A stretch of 64,000 nt of DNA, from positions 1,922,001-1,986,000 of the forward strand of contig NC_087104.1 in NCBI RefSeq assembly GCF_963855985.1, written 5' to 3'. The position numbers and the translations under genes are program-made. The notes beneath the pieces are model-generated. The model had not been told where the DNA came from, did not search any database, and worked only from the letters and a program-made list of their open reading frames with translations. Each line of letters opens with the position of its first letter. Position 1 is the stretch's first letter. Source of the DNA: Ostrinia nubilalis (taxonomy: Eukaryota; Arthropoda; Insecta; Lepidoptera; Crambidae). This document shows positions 1 through 10,616 of this stretch, piece after piece.

Positions 1-31
1 CAGTCAGTCACCTTTGAGTTATATATTTAGA
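1..31 (-). mobile_element. Helitron-like element, 5' end only (cut by window edge)
   Basis: The (CAGT)n run followed by CACCTTTGAG matches the 5' ends of the fuller copies at 15755-15966 and 18153-18359. Read on the minus strand it starts TC after an A, the Helitron 5' hallmark. The rest lies outside the window. Confidence 0.6.
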
Positions 32-242
32 TTTAGAAAAAACTCGAAGCCTACCTAATTATATTACCAAAACCCTGATCAAAGCGTACCACTAATAGGT
101 TTGTCCCATTACCATAAAAACAGTGACACAAAATCTTCAAATACATCAAAAGTCCCATTACAAAAGTACTGTCATTAACCACGGTATTTGGATTTTATGA
201 TCATGACACCAAGAAAAAGTTCAGCCGAAAATAATTCTTATC

Positions 243-507
243 ATAGTGGACTTTAATTCCAGTATTTCATGAAGACAGCTATATGCCATAAATCATTATA
301 CGTTTGGCCATAAAGTACTCTGTCAAAGAGACAAATGTGACGTAAACACACAAATTCAAAGAATAACAGAATCCTTTACAGTGGACTTAAATGCCAATAA
401 GTATTTCATGAATACAGCTATAGGCAATATTATACGTTTGGCCATAAAGTGCTCTGTCAGAGAGACAAATGTGACTTAAACATACAAATTCAAAGAATAA
501 CAGAAAA
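243..507. repeat. Tandem duplication, 2 units of about 134 bp
   Basis: Two adjacent diverged units share a core around CGTTTGGCCATAAAG (301 and 435, spacing 134 bp) and both end in AATTCAAAGAATAACAGAA. No coding frame runs through both. Family unknown. Confidence 0.8.
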
Positions 508-960
508 TTACTACCGTGGATGGTCTCTGTTGTTTATTTCTGCCTATTATCGGTATAATGTGCTAACAGACTAAACGTCAGACTCAATGTAGCATTTTAA
601 TGGCGCCATTAGTTGATAGGTATTAAACTATTGACCTCTGAACATTTTTGTTCTTTGTAATAATGTCAGTTTTGGCCTAGGTACTCCATGATAAATTCAC
701 TTTGTGTTGTATTTGCTTTCGAATGAAAATAATTTTGATCATGATTATTACGAGGTATTTATAATTATAATTAATTAGCTTCTCAATATACGTTAAAACT
801 CGTTAATTGAAACTTGATTATTATGGTACCTAATTTGTTGATTTCATAAAGTTCATCACAATATTGGTGCAATTTATTTCATCTAGGTTATAATTTTTTA
901 AATCTGTCACTCTCATGTTTGGTGAACATGTCCATTATTGTCCATGGTCTTAAAATTGAC
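508..960. other. AT-rich stretch without recognised feature
   Basis: I see no open frame, splice pair, TIR pair or tandem repeat that I can support here. Confidence 0.5.
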
Positions 961-964
961 ACAA

Positions 965-1065
965 AGAGCAGTCACAAAGGTCCTGGGTTCGCAGCTCGCT
1001 AGGGGAAAAATTTTCTGTTCAATTTGGTTGATAGTAGAGCTATACGTCAGGTGGACGCAGGCAGA
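965..1065 (+). mobile_element. tRNA-derived SINE fragment (B-box region)
   Basis: A B-box-like GGGTTCGCAGCTC is followed by a body resembling the SINE at 4577-4905 (TTTTCTGTT...TTGGTTGATAGTAGAGCT). The A box is missing, so it is 5'-truncated and not expected to be transcribed by Pol III. Confidence 0.5.
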
Positions 1066-1130
1066 AAAAGCTTCACATTGTGGGTAAAAACAAAAAGTAT
1101 TAGTTGTTAATATCCTACCTGACGCGTTCT

Positions 1131-1726
1131 ACTTATTAACCGTTAAAACCACATTCTTACTACATTAAAAATTGATTTAGGTCACTAACCTTACGGAAAA
1201 ACAACCCTTTATCGCTTAAAAACTTCGTTGCCGAGCTTTAAACTTTATCCACATGAAATAAGGTCTAAAACTAAATAAATTTATTTTTCTCCATACTCTT
1301 AAAGGGTGAAATCTGGTTATTTTACCACTTTGTGTGCTCAACCAGTAAATTGAGCCCGTTTCTCTAACCACTAAGCCACGATACAATTAAAACCTTCTCA
1401 GGATATATCAATTAGCTACGTTAACAGAATTCTGTTGATTAATAAACTTTGGAGTTGTTTTAACGATGCATTAATTTATTATAATGAATTGGTCTTATTA
1501 AACAATGTCTTAATAAGTGATTTCAAGAAAGATTTTCTTGGAAAATAATGAATTATATTGTATTCTAAGTATGAATGAACCTGAATAAATTTCTTATAAG
1601 TAGGTATTTATCTAGAATTTTGAGAATTTGTTGTGATTATTTGTTGAAGTTAAGAAATAACATTTCGAAAGAACCAAACATTCTGTGTTTTACATAAAAA
1701 AAACACAATGTGACTTTTCAGTGTAG
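1131..1726. other. Mostly unique AT-rich DNA with one weak tRNA-like patch
   Basis: At 1330-1385 the minus strand reads TGGCTTAGTGGTTAGAG, like a degenerate A box of a SINE head, but no convincing B box follows. Nothing else is supported. Confidence 0.35.
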
Positions 1727-1865
1727 GTCACCGTAAAATTGTAAATTCCGTCAGATTATAATCTGACGTAGTTAAATTACAATCTAAACTAACCTAACCC
1801 ACTGTTAGTTTACAATCTAACGCATTATATTATAAACTGACAGAGTTCACAATTTCACGTTGACA
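1727..1865. mobile_element. Fold-back MITE with about 36 bp imperfect TIRs
   Basis: The left arm GTCACCGTAAAATTGTAAAT pairs with a right arm whose reverse complement starts GTCAACGTGAAATTGTGAAC, and pairing continues through CTGTCAGnTTATAAT. The left arm also contains the perfect palindrome CGTCAGATTATAATCTGACG (1749-1768). No TSD could be fixed, so the superfamily is open. Confidence 0.6.
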
Positions 1866-2130
1866 TATATAATATTTACAATTGTAAGAAAACGATAGAT
1901 TTGCGTCAAAAATTATTCTCAAATTGCCACATTTTTTTCCGCGTCTGTCCGTTTATGTACAGTTACACTATGTATTTCTTTAATTAGGGGGCGTTGTATT
2001 TAATTCATAGTTTCGTGCCTAAAAATAGATAATACTTACACAATTTTAATATCAAACTTCACATAAAACTAAAATGGCTAACGCAAAACGTAAATGCACA
2101 CTAGCGGTCGTTAGAGCATATTTCACGTAC

Positions 2131-2623
2131 GTCTAGTGATGGGACAATTTTTTATCGATATTTTGATTTATTTTATTTTGGTGTTAGCTATAATATGTCA
2201 TAACGTGTTTTAATATAAAATAAACTTTATTTAGGCCAGAAAAAAATGTGTTTCAGCCATAAACAATGGTATACTGCGGAATAATTACCAGTGAAATAAA
2301 ATTAAAAAACATCATACTTATCAGAATAAAATCGACTCTTATTCTCTGAATATGATTCAGATTTTTTTATGCAGCACAAATTTTGCAGTATATTACTGTG
2401 TGTGTTGATGTGCTTGCCACCAGATGTTTAAGTGTAGAAATACAGTCAAGGTCTAGGGTATTACATTCATATGCACATGAATATAATACCTGACTAGACA
2501 ATGTCTATGTCAATCTCGTTATGAAGAAGTTCACACCATAGATATCTGCAGCATATTGACTTTCATATTCTTGGATAATTAATATTATCGATATATCGAC
2601 CTGTTGATTTCCCACATCCCTAG
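2131..2623. mobile_element. Putative hAT-like non-autonomous DNA element
   Basis: The left end CTAGTGATGGGA and the right end TCCCACATCCCTAG are inverted relatives, followed inwards by TATCGATA-rich arms. The 11-mer ATATTTCACGT occurs just outside both ends (2119-2129 and 2626-2636) but is not flush with the left TIR, so the TSD is uncertain. No transposase frame inside. Confidence 0.5.
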
Positions 2624-2916
2624 TTATATTTCACGTTTGAATATGTCAAGTAATGTCGTACGACGTGAACGAGAGCATTTGAATTAAAAGGGTTTGAAGC
2701 TATGAACGAATTATGATTACGCGCCATTTTCGGCAGCCATTGCTGGTGTGTGGATGAATGCCCATTCATGCTGTTGGGAATTGGGATGAACGATGGCTTT
2801 ATCCTTCTTTATATTTTAAATTCGAAAATTAGGGAGGTCAATTGAGCATGTTTTTATTACTTGGGATACTATTATTGGGTCAACTTTGAGGTAAGTACAG
2901 CGACAACATGTTTCCT

Positions 2917-2956
2917 TTTTTACCCGACTGCGCCAGAAGGAGGGTTACTATGTTTT
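2917..2956 (+). repeat. Fragment of an unclassified dispersed repeat
   Basis: TTTTTACCCGACTGCGCCAG and the following AGGAGGGTTACTATG resemble the start of the longer copy at 40375-40690. Confidence 0.45.
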
Positions 2957-3104
2957 TTCTACATAATTTACAAGATTGACCTTTTAGTTTTTGAATTTGG
3001 AACTACGAATACGTACACAATGATCTTTTCTTAGAAAGGTCAAATTATAATTTACAGTATCTAACCATAAAGTAGATATGTAAGTAAGATCCATCCCTGG
3101 GATG

Positions 3105-3288
3105 GAATGGAGGCCACGTACCGGAAAACGCAGCGTGGGACGTCCACTCACAAGGTGGACCGACGACCTGATAAAAGTAGCAGGAAGGCGCTGGATGCAG
3201 GCCGCTACCAACCGTGTGATGTGGAAGTCATTGGGGGAGGCCTATGTTCAGCAGTGGACGTCCTATGGCCGAAATGATGATGATGATG
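3105..3288 (+). mobile_element. 5'-truncated RTE-clade LINE with perfect 12 bp TSD
   Basis: The plus strand encodes the last ~60 residues of an RTE-type ORF (EWRPRTGKRSVGRP..RWTDDLIKVAG..W...WKSLGEAYVQQWTSYG), then a (GAT)n tail. ATCCCTGGGATG flanks it at 3093-3104 and 3289-3300, the mark of target-primed insertion. The family's stop TGA directly before the tail is CGA here, so the frame runs through the tail into flanking DNA. It is a dead copy lacking endonuclease and RT. Confidence 0.9.
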
Positions 3289-3300
3289 ATCCCTGGGATG

Positions 3301-3880
3301 TATGAACACTGGGATGTTGGCATCTTTCTGAATTTTGTCAAACAAGCTTTCAGTGTCCAAAGTAAAAATACATTTCTCCAACTGTCTCCCGATTTTACTA
3401 CTACCCTAATAAAGTCGACACAAATTGACGTTGCAGGAGATCCATCAAGAAGAATAATAGCGTACATTGGAATACCAAAAGTGTTCTAAAATTAGCACCA
3501 AATTAAGTGTCCCGGGTTTAACGATGTGTGGAGACAAATAAAGACAAGAATGAAGAGTGGGGGCAATAAATCAGTGTAGTTTGGGAGACAGTGGACGGTG
3601 GAGACAGAACAGACAGTACATTTTAATGCCATTTCAAAAATATAGCACAGATTACCTAATAGCTACAATATAGTCTCCAGAATCAACGTCAGTATACATA
3701 TTGTAGGTACCTAGCGAGTCAAATTCTTTTTATTATTTGATTTAGATTTTACAGCACATAATAAATAGTAAGCTTTGAAGCTTCAAGTCCCTTCGAATAC
3801 CATTTTTATTTTATTTTTATTTTTATTTTATTTTGCTAGAAGATAAAATACAAGTATTTTGATATCTAAGATTCTCAACA
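3301..3880. other. No gene seen; pentanucleotide low-complexity run
   Basis: A (TTTTA)n-like run lies at 3803-3834. A short frame at 3228-3489 is open on both strands but has no recognisable domain. Confidence 0.5.
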
Positions 3881-4097
3881 TCTATACTAATATTATAAAT
3901 GCGAAAGTAATTCTGTCTTTCTTTCACGCCTAAACCACTGAACTGATTTTGATGAAATTTGGCATAAAGATAGTTTGAGTCCCGGGAAAGGACATAGGAT
4001 AGTTTTTATTCCGGTTTTTGAAACAGGGACGCGCGGGATAAAGTATTTCTGTGACAGACAAAATACCATGCGGGCGAAGCCGCGGACGGAAAGCTAG
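3881..4097 (+). mobile_element. Lep1-like non-autonomous Helitron, 217 bp
   Basis: It starts TCTATACTAATATTATAAAT after an A, ends in a GC-rich hairpin (GCGGGCGAAGCCGCGGACGG) and CTAG, and is followed by T. No Rep/helicase frame is present. The body (CCACTGAACTGATTTTGATG, GTCCCGGGAAAGGACATAGG) recurs at 12831-13034 and 34668-34908. Confidence 0.85.
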
Positions 4098-4379
4098 TTA
4101 AGAATAAAACCAGCTTCAAATAAAGTTAAACCCAAAAAAGTTTTAATGTTGTAAGCTGTTCTAAACTTACTGTGTCAACTCGCCGCGTGCGACGATGCGT
4201 CGCGGCGTGGCAAAGATATATCGACACCTACGCAATCATTTTCAAGGGCTTTTGACTTTTGTATTTGGTATTTTAACAGAAATAGAACGTAAGATTAATG
4301 AGCTTCGTAATTAAATTAATAAAAACATTGCGAACCGCTGTGTCAAAACCGTCGTGTGTCATGATGACTCTGTTTCAAT

Positions 4380-4578
4380 ATAACAGGACATTTATTTTTA
4401 CACTGTGGCATCTAGCCTCAAACGTAATTAAATCGTTTTTTTTTTGTTACAATACATACACCCAGACCGATACAAACGTTTTTATGTTCATGCAAACATA
4501 TGTTGCGCTCTGCGGGAATCGAACCCCCCGACCTCTGGTATATTAGTTCGGATGCGAACCAGTAGGCCATTTTAACCG
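4380..4578 (-). mobile_element. tRNA-derived SINE, minus strand
   Basis: On the minus strand a head with A-box-like TGGCCTACTGGTTCG and B box GGGTTCGATTCCC is followed by a body ending in a degenerate GTTTGAGGCTAGATGCCAC, the tail class also seen at 41812-42035. Its head abuts the head of the SINE at 4577-4905. Confidence 0.7.
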
Positions 4579-4905
4579 CCTTTGTGGTCAAGTGGTACCT
4601 AAGACCACCTGCTTCAGATGCAGAGGTCCCGGGTTCGTTTCCCAGTGGGGCACATTTTTCTGTTTTGGTTGGTGGTAGGGCTTTTTCTAAGTTCGCCTAG
4701 CTAGCCAACACCATCTTACCTAAGTCTGTCGCCATAACAACAATGTTAACGACATTGTTGTGTTCCGGCAGTTAGAGGTAAGATAGCCAGTTCCTCTGTG
4801 GTTAAGGATTCCGAGTGAATCTGGTTTCCACCTTCGGCCTGATCATCACTTACCATCAGGTGAGATACAGGCCAAGAGCTTTCTCGTTGTGGTTAAAAAA
4901 GGCCA
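4577..4905 (+). mobile_element. tRNA-derived SINE, plus strand, near full length
   Basis: A box TGTGGTCAAGTGGTA and B box GGTCCCGGGTTCGTTTCCC form an internal Pol III promoter with normal spacing. The 3' end contains ACCATCAGGTGAGATACAGG and AAGAGCTTTCTCGTTGTGG, shared with the tail at 41345-41420, probably borrowed from a LINE. No RNA polymerase III terminator was verified. Confidence 0.75.
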
Positions 4906-5088
4906 GCCAATTTATGTGCACGTTAATATTTTCATTTGCAAAATGTTGAAGTGTCGATATGTCGTGCGGTCGCCTGATTGTCGGGTGTGAAATGAAACGC
5001 CGACCTCAGTCGGATGGCGGGTGTGGTGGACGCGGTTGTAAATACGGTCACAGAGTTAAAATGTTGTTGAAAATCGAATTGGCTAGCG

Positions 5089-5235
5089 AAGTGATTCTTA
5101 ACCTATGGTCCGCGGACCCTTGGGGTCCCCTATACATATGCTATAGCATCTGCAGCCTTATCTATGGACCATTTAAATGCCACCAAAAATTTCGTGCTTT
5201 CCTAAGGGTGTTGACAAATAGGTTAAGAAACGTTG
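5089..5235. mobile_element. hAT-type MITE, 147 bp, with 8 bp TSD
   Basis: The left end AAGTGATTCTTAACCTATGG and the reverse complement of the right end (CAACGTTTCTTAACCTATTT) form TIRs. GGCTAGCG (5081-5088) and GGCTTGCG (5236-5243) match 7/8. The subterminal palindrome GGTCCGCGGACC is typical of hAT MITEs. Confidence 0.75.
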
Positions 5236-5494
5236 GGCTTGCGGATTAATTTAACTAAGTATCGGCACAAGATAGTATCGGTGCTTTGAATAAAATCGAC
5301 AATTATTGAATATTATGTAGTTTTAGAGACACTTACTTAGCTGTTACAGATAATCTCAAATGAGGATGGCCACTCAAGGACGTTAAAATTATTACTCTGG
5401 ACCGTGTCACGTTCATTTTTTTATTTGATTTTTTGATCGCCGCACTAGATTTTAGAAATATTCTAGGTATTTAATTACAAAACTATGTCATTTT

Positions 5495-5700
5495 TTATGC
5501 AGAACAAGGCAGGTATTTGACTGCAATCGTAGTGATGTTAATTGTGTAGTAGTAGTCTAGGATAGTTTATATCTGCCCCGTAAGTGCCTGTTCACTCTAA
5601 CCTTGAAAAGGCCCGGATTATAGTGTTCGGGAAAGATAGCAGCAGGTAGCGAATTCCAGTCTCTAGCTGTTCAAATTATGGAAAAGTTGACGAAAAGCTT
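5495..5700 (-). pseudogene. C-terminal remnant of a non-LTR reverse-transcriptase ORF
   Basis: The minus strand translates to WNSLPAAIFPEHYNPGLFKV followed by RVNRHLRGRYKLS and a stop, the typical C-terminal tail of a LINE ORF2. RT and endonuclease are missing. Related tails lie at 22515-22690, 40041-40145 and 49470-49612. Confidence 0.7.
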
Positions 5701-5871
5701 AGTGCAAGCTGAACTTTGTATCTAAAATTTTCATTTCTACTGTTTTTCCAACTATTGAAAGTCACAAACGACTTTTTCAAGAAAAGTTAAACGATTTTCC
5801 TAAAAATAGCCGTTAGTAAATTTAAAATGAGATATTCGTGATAGCAATATTTATTATGTAATAAATAATAA

Positions 5872-5935
5872 TAATAATAAATAATAAATATCCTTGGACA
5901 TTTTACACTGCGCCTCTAGTCCCAAACTAAGCAAA
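5872..5935 (-). mobile_element. SINE 3' tail fragment
   Basis: An (AATA)n tail and then ACACTGCGCCTCTAGTCCCA are the reverse complement of the 3' end of the SINE at 41812-42035. Head missing. Confidence 0.65.
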
Positions 5936-6258
5936 TTGAAATGTTGAAATTTCCTTCGTTTAAAGCTTTATAAAGTGGTACAATTAAATCATTGTATATT
6001 TTCTAAGTAGTTGTTATCTCTGAAATGAATTGGAAACCATATTAAATTCTGAAAAGAAGTATTTTTCAGAAAGGCTGTATTTAAAAAAAATCCCTACAGT
6101 TTCATTTCTACGAAAAGTTCAGTAGAAAATTCATTGGTTATTTTTACAATTCTATTTACTTTAGTAGTTGACGATACAAAGCATGATAGTTACTTTTTTC
6201 ATCCAGTAGGTAACTGAAAGTTATGAGAGACGCCTTACTATGAGTATATGTAGATCGT

Positions 6259-6443
6259 CGTGCCATTCACGAAGACGCGCCCCACCTTTCTTCCTTTAAT
6301 GTTTGAGTGTTATCGGTACACGCTAAATTATCCATGAGTGCACACGCACACTACAATAATGAAGCTTGGATTGCTCGGATCAAACTCCCCGCACCCCGCG
6401 CTTCTACCAAAAATTGGTGGGGCGCGTATACGTGGATGGCACG
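6259..6443. mobile_element. MITE with GC-rich TIRs, copy 1 (185 bp)
   Basis: CGTGCCATTCACGAAGACGC at the left pairs with the right end TACGTGGATGGCACG. The interior (GTGTTATCGGTACACGCTAA, GCACACGCACACTACAATAA) recurs in copy 2 at 16846-17028. No coding capacity. The TIR is longer than 25 bp but the TSD is unresolved. Confidence 0.75.
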
Positions 6444-6587
6444 ATCAATATAATTTTCTGTATGACTTTAACTTATCAATATAATATATTAATCATTGAC
6501 TAAGAATTTTATCATTAATAATTATTGTATTATAAAAATTGTACTAGGTACCTATCATTTCACCAATAATTCTGTATCTTTCAATTA

Positions 6588-6702
6588 TTGTATGCCCATG
6601 CGGCGGAACACAGCTGATCTATTACAAAAATTTTATGACCTGCCTAATGTATTTACCTGTGATTTCACAATTAAAACAATTTGAATTTGAATTTGAATCA
6701 AT
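6588..6702 (+). mobile_element. LINE 3' end with (TTGAAT)n tail
   Basis: CGGCGGAACACAGCTGATC..., then an AT-rich trailer and three TTGAAT repeats (6671-6700), look like the 3' terminus of a LINE of the lepidopteran type. Assignment is by general resemblance. Confidence 0.4.
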
Positions 6703-7885
6703 ATACGCTATGGTTTGCGTAGAGGTGGTGGTCTCATTCGATCTATTATTTATTTTGCCATCACACAAAATTAACTTACTTTATTTCTTTTTGGATTTTA
6801 ATTACTGGAATCGAACTCTGACTAGCAAACGACATTCGAAATAAGCGAATCGAATTGAAAAAACGAGTAACCAAAGCCACAATGGACAACAAAATTCAAC
6901 AGCATCGATAACCGTTTATTTTTACGTTCAACATTTAAATCGGCGGCCAAATCGAAGTATTAAAATTAATTCGCATATCGAAGTCGCACATCGATCACAG
7001 TAGAAGCAGATACGGTAGGCTTACACCGTTGTGGCTATAGAAAAAATGTGATATTCGATTTCGATTACGAAAAGTTGTGACGTATGAAAATAATGACTGA
7101 TGGAATTTATGAAATCGCAATCTGTAGATCTAGACTTTGTCTGACTAGCACCGTTTCAGTACATAATATATTTGTCATAGGTAGCTCAACATACTTGCAT
7201 TTTGATGTGAGTGAGTTGCATGGATAGATCCGAAAACGGGTAATATTTATTAGAACAGTAACTTTTATCCTCTTGTCACTTTGACAAACATTACATTTCT
7301 CAGTCTCACCGGTTGCGTTAGAATCCCTTGAGATGTGTGTTAGGTACTTTAGCCCAATTAAACTATCAAGCACAAAACAATTATGAATTCTCAGGAAGGG
7401 AGACAGGAATATTCCTGGAAGTGTTCCCCAATAATAACTAAAATAGAGAAATACTAGTCTCACTAATATTCACATTTCCCACTGAATGAAAAGATTCAAG
7501 TTAAAATTTTCTCGGATTAAGTTTAATGAGGAATTCGACTATGCCTATACCTTATACTTTTGGAAGAACAATCAGCGGTATATCTCGCTAAGTTACAAGC
7601 TATCCTTTCAAACGAATCTGCTCAAATTCTCTTCAACTGTGCCTCTAGCGTCCACACGCGCGTCGCGCAATAACCGTAAAAGATAATAATGGCGGACAGC
7701 ACGCAATATGGCCGCCGCGGCCATAATTGGCGGGAATTGCGTTTTGTTAATTTGTAGTTCAGCTAATTGTTTCGGGATGATTTTAATTGGTCGATCCTGT
7801 GTTGTAATTAGCGAATGACGGGAATAGTTTGGCGTCTATTTCATTCGACGTTTTATTTTTAATCTTGATTGAAATGGAATTGAAA
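6703..7885. other. No recognised gene; short GC palindrome
   Basis: An opposite-strand frame at 7107-7463 has no domain I know. At 7708-7724 ATGGCCGC-C-GCGGCCAT is a perfect palindrome in a small GC island beginning with a good-context ATG (7689) that opens only 22 codons. Confidence 0.4.
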
Positions 7886-8029
7886 CAGAGGTGGAATTGT
7901 GTAAAGCAATCGTAATCATTTCACAGTTCATAACGTACGATAAAGTCAGGCAAACAAAGCGTTTGACAGAATAATCATACGTTATGAACTGTCAAATGAT
8001 AACGATTGCTTTACACAATTCCACCTCTG
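7886..8029. mobile_element. Fold-back MITE, near-perfect 58 nt arms
   Basis: CAGAGGTGGAATTGTGTAAA at the left is exactly inverted at the right end. About 58 nt of each arm pair with about three mismatches around a ~28 nt centre. The CAGAGGTGG end suggests hAT; flanks AATTGAAA and GATTGTTT are only a weak 8 bp TSD. Confidence 0.8.
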
Positions 8030-9065
8030 GATTGTTTTGGGTAATATGGTGGCGGAAAGCCTGGAAAATTATAGCCAATTTCTCGTTTGAACGCTGGTCC
8101 GAAAGGGATAGGTAATGATATCTGGATGAGACATCTAGCAGTAAAAATAACTTTCAATTGGATAGTTGGTAAAATTCTACAATTTACAGACTACATAAAT
8201 GGTATCCTTACTCACCCTTTCAATGTGCTGCCCAATCAAAATACTGGGGTAAAATATCCTATTTTTAAGACGTGTAAAAAGGTAATTAGTGGTTTTAGTG
8301 TAAAAAGGTAACCTACAGTATCTTTCGAAAAAATATAAAGGATTAGATTCAGTCTAAGATTTTGGACAGTTTAGTACTTACATAGACAAATTAGTTTTAA
8401 AATTAAACCAAAGCATCCAATTGCTTCCCAAAAGCCGAACCACTAAACCAAAACTAATTCGAACTGACTTTCGTGTCCGAAAATAACGCGTTTTACTAAC
8501 GGTAGTAAATCTAATACGATCTAATATAGCGGACAGACGGACAAATGTACGGTATAAAGGGAACAATTTAAATTCTTCGGAAGCCGACACATGCGTACTA
8601 GAGTTGGAAATAAATTTAGTTCATTTTATGGGACTTAACTTTGTCGCGGTGGGGAAGATGATCATAAATTGGGAACCACTTTTTACTTTAGTAAACTTTG
8701 TAGGATCTACATCGAACCAAACACAAACTATAGTTATCATGTAGCTTACAATATGTAATTGGTGCAATACTGGAGTATTCCCCTGACTCGACCCACTTTT
8801 AGCTTGGTCCATAGGCCAAGTCGCTGGATTGATTTTTACATATTCTTTCTTCCAGCACTCTAAGACTCTTTGGGCCCACTCTAAGATTCTGGAGTAGATT
8901 TTTGTTGATTTGTTGTTTAATTTATTGATAAAAACATTGAAGTTGGGCCCAATTACTGGAACAATAAACTGTCTAAGATTACTGGAAGAAAAAATATTCA
9001 AAAATTCTATCTAGTGACTTGACCCGTGGATCGAGCTAAAAGTGGACCAAGCCCCTGTTTCCGTT
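8030..9065. other. Unrecognised stretch with a 126-codon minus-strand frame
   Basis: The frame at 8621-9001 (minus) has a Trp-rich middle (WAQRVLECWKKEYVKI) but no motif I can name, no detected splice context and AT-rich composition like its surroundings. I treat it as probably non-coding. Confidence 0.3.
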
Positions 9066-9838
9066 GTCGGCGGGTTTGGTGTGTAGAGTCCATAATAAGT
9101 AACCACAGCACGCCAGCAATGACACATTTTTTGGTTCTTTTATACTTAGAAGTTAAGCCATTCACATAAGGCCCATTGATTGTCATTCAATCAATGAATG
9201 ACATTTCAAAATAATTGTTTAGGCATCATAATATTTAGCGACATCGCGTGTATTGCTTGGCCCCGAGACTACATTAAGTTTTTGTCGGCGGGTTTGGTGT
9301 GTAGAGTCCTTAATAAATAACCACAGCACGCCAGCAATGACACATTTTTTCGTTCTTTGATACTTAGATTTTTGAACCATTCTTATAAGGCCCCAATTCA
9401 ATCAATGAATGACATTTCAAAATAATTGTTTAGGCATCATCATATTTAGCGACGTTGCGTGCATTGCTTGGCCCCGAGACTACATTAAGTTTTTGTCGGC
9501 GGGTTTGGTGTGTAGAGTCCTTAATAAGTAACCACAGCACGCCAACAATGTCACATTTTTTGGTTCTTTGATACCTACTTAGAATTATTAAACCATTCAT
9601 ATAAGGCCCCAATTCAATCAATTTATGACATTTCAAAATAATTGTTTAGGCACCATAATATTTAGCTACATCGCGTGTATTGCTTGGCCCCGAGACTATA
9701 TTAAGGGTGGGTTGCACCATTTTACTTCGATTTTAACAAACGTCAAAGATCTGTCAAACTCCATACAAAATACACCGGTTAACGTTATAGCTACGGTTAA
9801 AGTTTGGTGGTGTAACTCAGCCTAAGTTTTTGCAGTTT
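9066..9838. repeat. Three tandem units of about 211-218 bp
   Basis: Units start at 9066, 9284 and 9495 with GTCGGCGGGTTTGGTGTGTA, contain CACAGCACGCCARCAATG and end near GGCCCCGAGACTAYATTAAG. The third unit is interrupted by the MITE at 9705-9822 and resumes as GTTTTTG. Unit lengths differ by a non-multiple of three, so the units do not encode a continuing protein. Confidence 0.9.
9705..9822. mobile_element. 118 bp Harbinger-like MITE, copy 1, TAA TSD
   Basis: TIRs GGGTGGGTTGCACCA and TGGTGTAACTCAGCC are flanked by TAA on both sides (9702-9704, 9823-9825). Tandem units 1 and 2 show the empty site with a single TAA, which proves the 3 bp duplication. Other copies: 30882-30999, 51337-51454 and a truncated one at 57058. 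Confidence 0.9.
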
Positions 9839-10359
9839 CGGATTAGGTCACCCACCGGAATGCTTAAAAAATTCAACGGGGCGGGTCACTAGGAGAATAT
9901 AATTTATTCCTTGCCAACCTTAGAAGGGTAAGACTGTTGTATTCCAATCCAATTTCGCAAAAAAGCAAGCCTTTCGGAGCAAAAACTTTTGAAACCTCTA
10001 ATGTATTTCTTTTGTACAATAACAGGCGTAGAATTTCTCAGGGTCTTCAGAAATAACTAGGCTTTTTCCCACAATATTAGATTTTTAGTTCAGCTAGGTG
10101 AAGGATATTACAATTTTCTTGTCACTTAATACTTTTTTGAAGAAATTACTCGTATTGGAATTTATTCAATAGTCTAGACTAAAATATTCCATGAATCTTT
10201 ATAAGACGTCACTGACATATTTTATTATACGACGAAAAACAGAATAAGTAGGCTTAGGTATCTTCTTGTTACATAGGCATTATTTATTTTAAATCACACG
10301 AAATTGTCAGAGATTTACCCAACCATACGTCGATGAAATTGTTAAAAACATATTTAAAA
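9839..10359. other. AT-rich stretch without recognised feature
   Basis: Nothing beyond short, low-quality frames is visible. Confidence 0.45.
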
Positions 10360-10599
10360 TTAGCTCTGTCCGCGACTTCGTAATCGTAAAAGTAGTTTGA
10401 ATTAACTATTTCCCGTTTTTTGCAACATTTTTTACCACTCCGCCTCTATTGGCTAAAGGGTGATGTTATAGCCTAAAGCCTTCCTCGATAAACGGGCTTT
10501 CCAACACAAAAAAATTTTTTCAAATCGAACCAATAGTTTCTGAGATTAGCGCGATCAAGTAAACAAACTCTTCAGCTTTATAATATTAGTAAGTATGGA
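10360..10599 (-). mobile_element. Helitron-like element with complete 5' end
   Basis: On the minus strand it starts TCCATACTTACTAATATTAT after A, then TTCAGAGATTAGCG-like and 'ATAGCC...TTTAGCC' sequence shared with 31763-31960. The 3' end is degraded. Confidence 0.65.
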
Positions 10600-10616
10600 T
10601 AATATTGAAGTTAATC

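Noticed and set aside
2700..2900. First exon ending at TTTGAG|GTAAGTAC (about 2890)
   Set aside because: A good donor sequence alone; no frame, promoter or downstream acceptor could be matched.
4577..4650. Functional tRNA gene
   Set aside because: A and B boxes are present, but the arms do not form a proper cloverleaf by eye and a SINE body follows.
8621..9001. 126-codon minus-strand frame as a gene
   Set aside because: No known domain, no splice or promoter context, composition like flanking non-coding DNA.
9219..9636. Repeated minus-strand peptides in the tandem array (shared QTRRQKLNVVSGPSN) as a repeat protein
   Set aside because: Unit lengths of 218 and 211 bp shift the frame, so the similarity only mirrors the DNA repeat.
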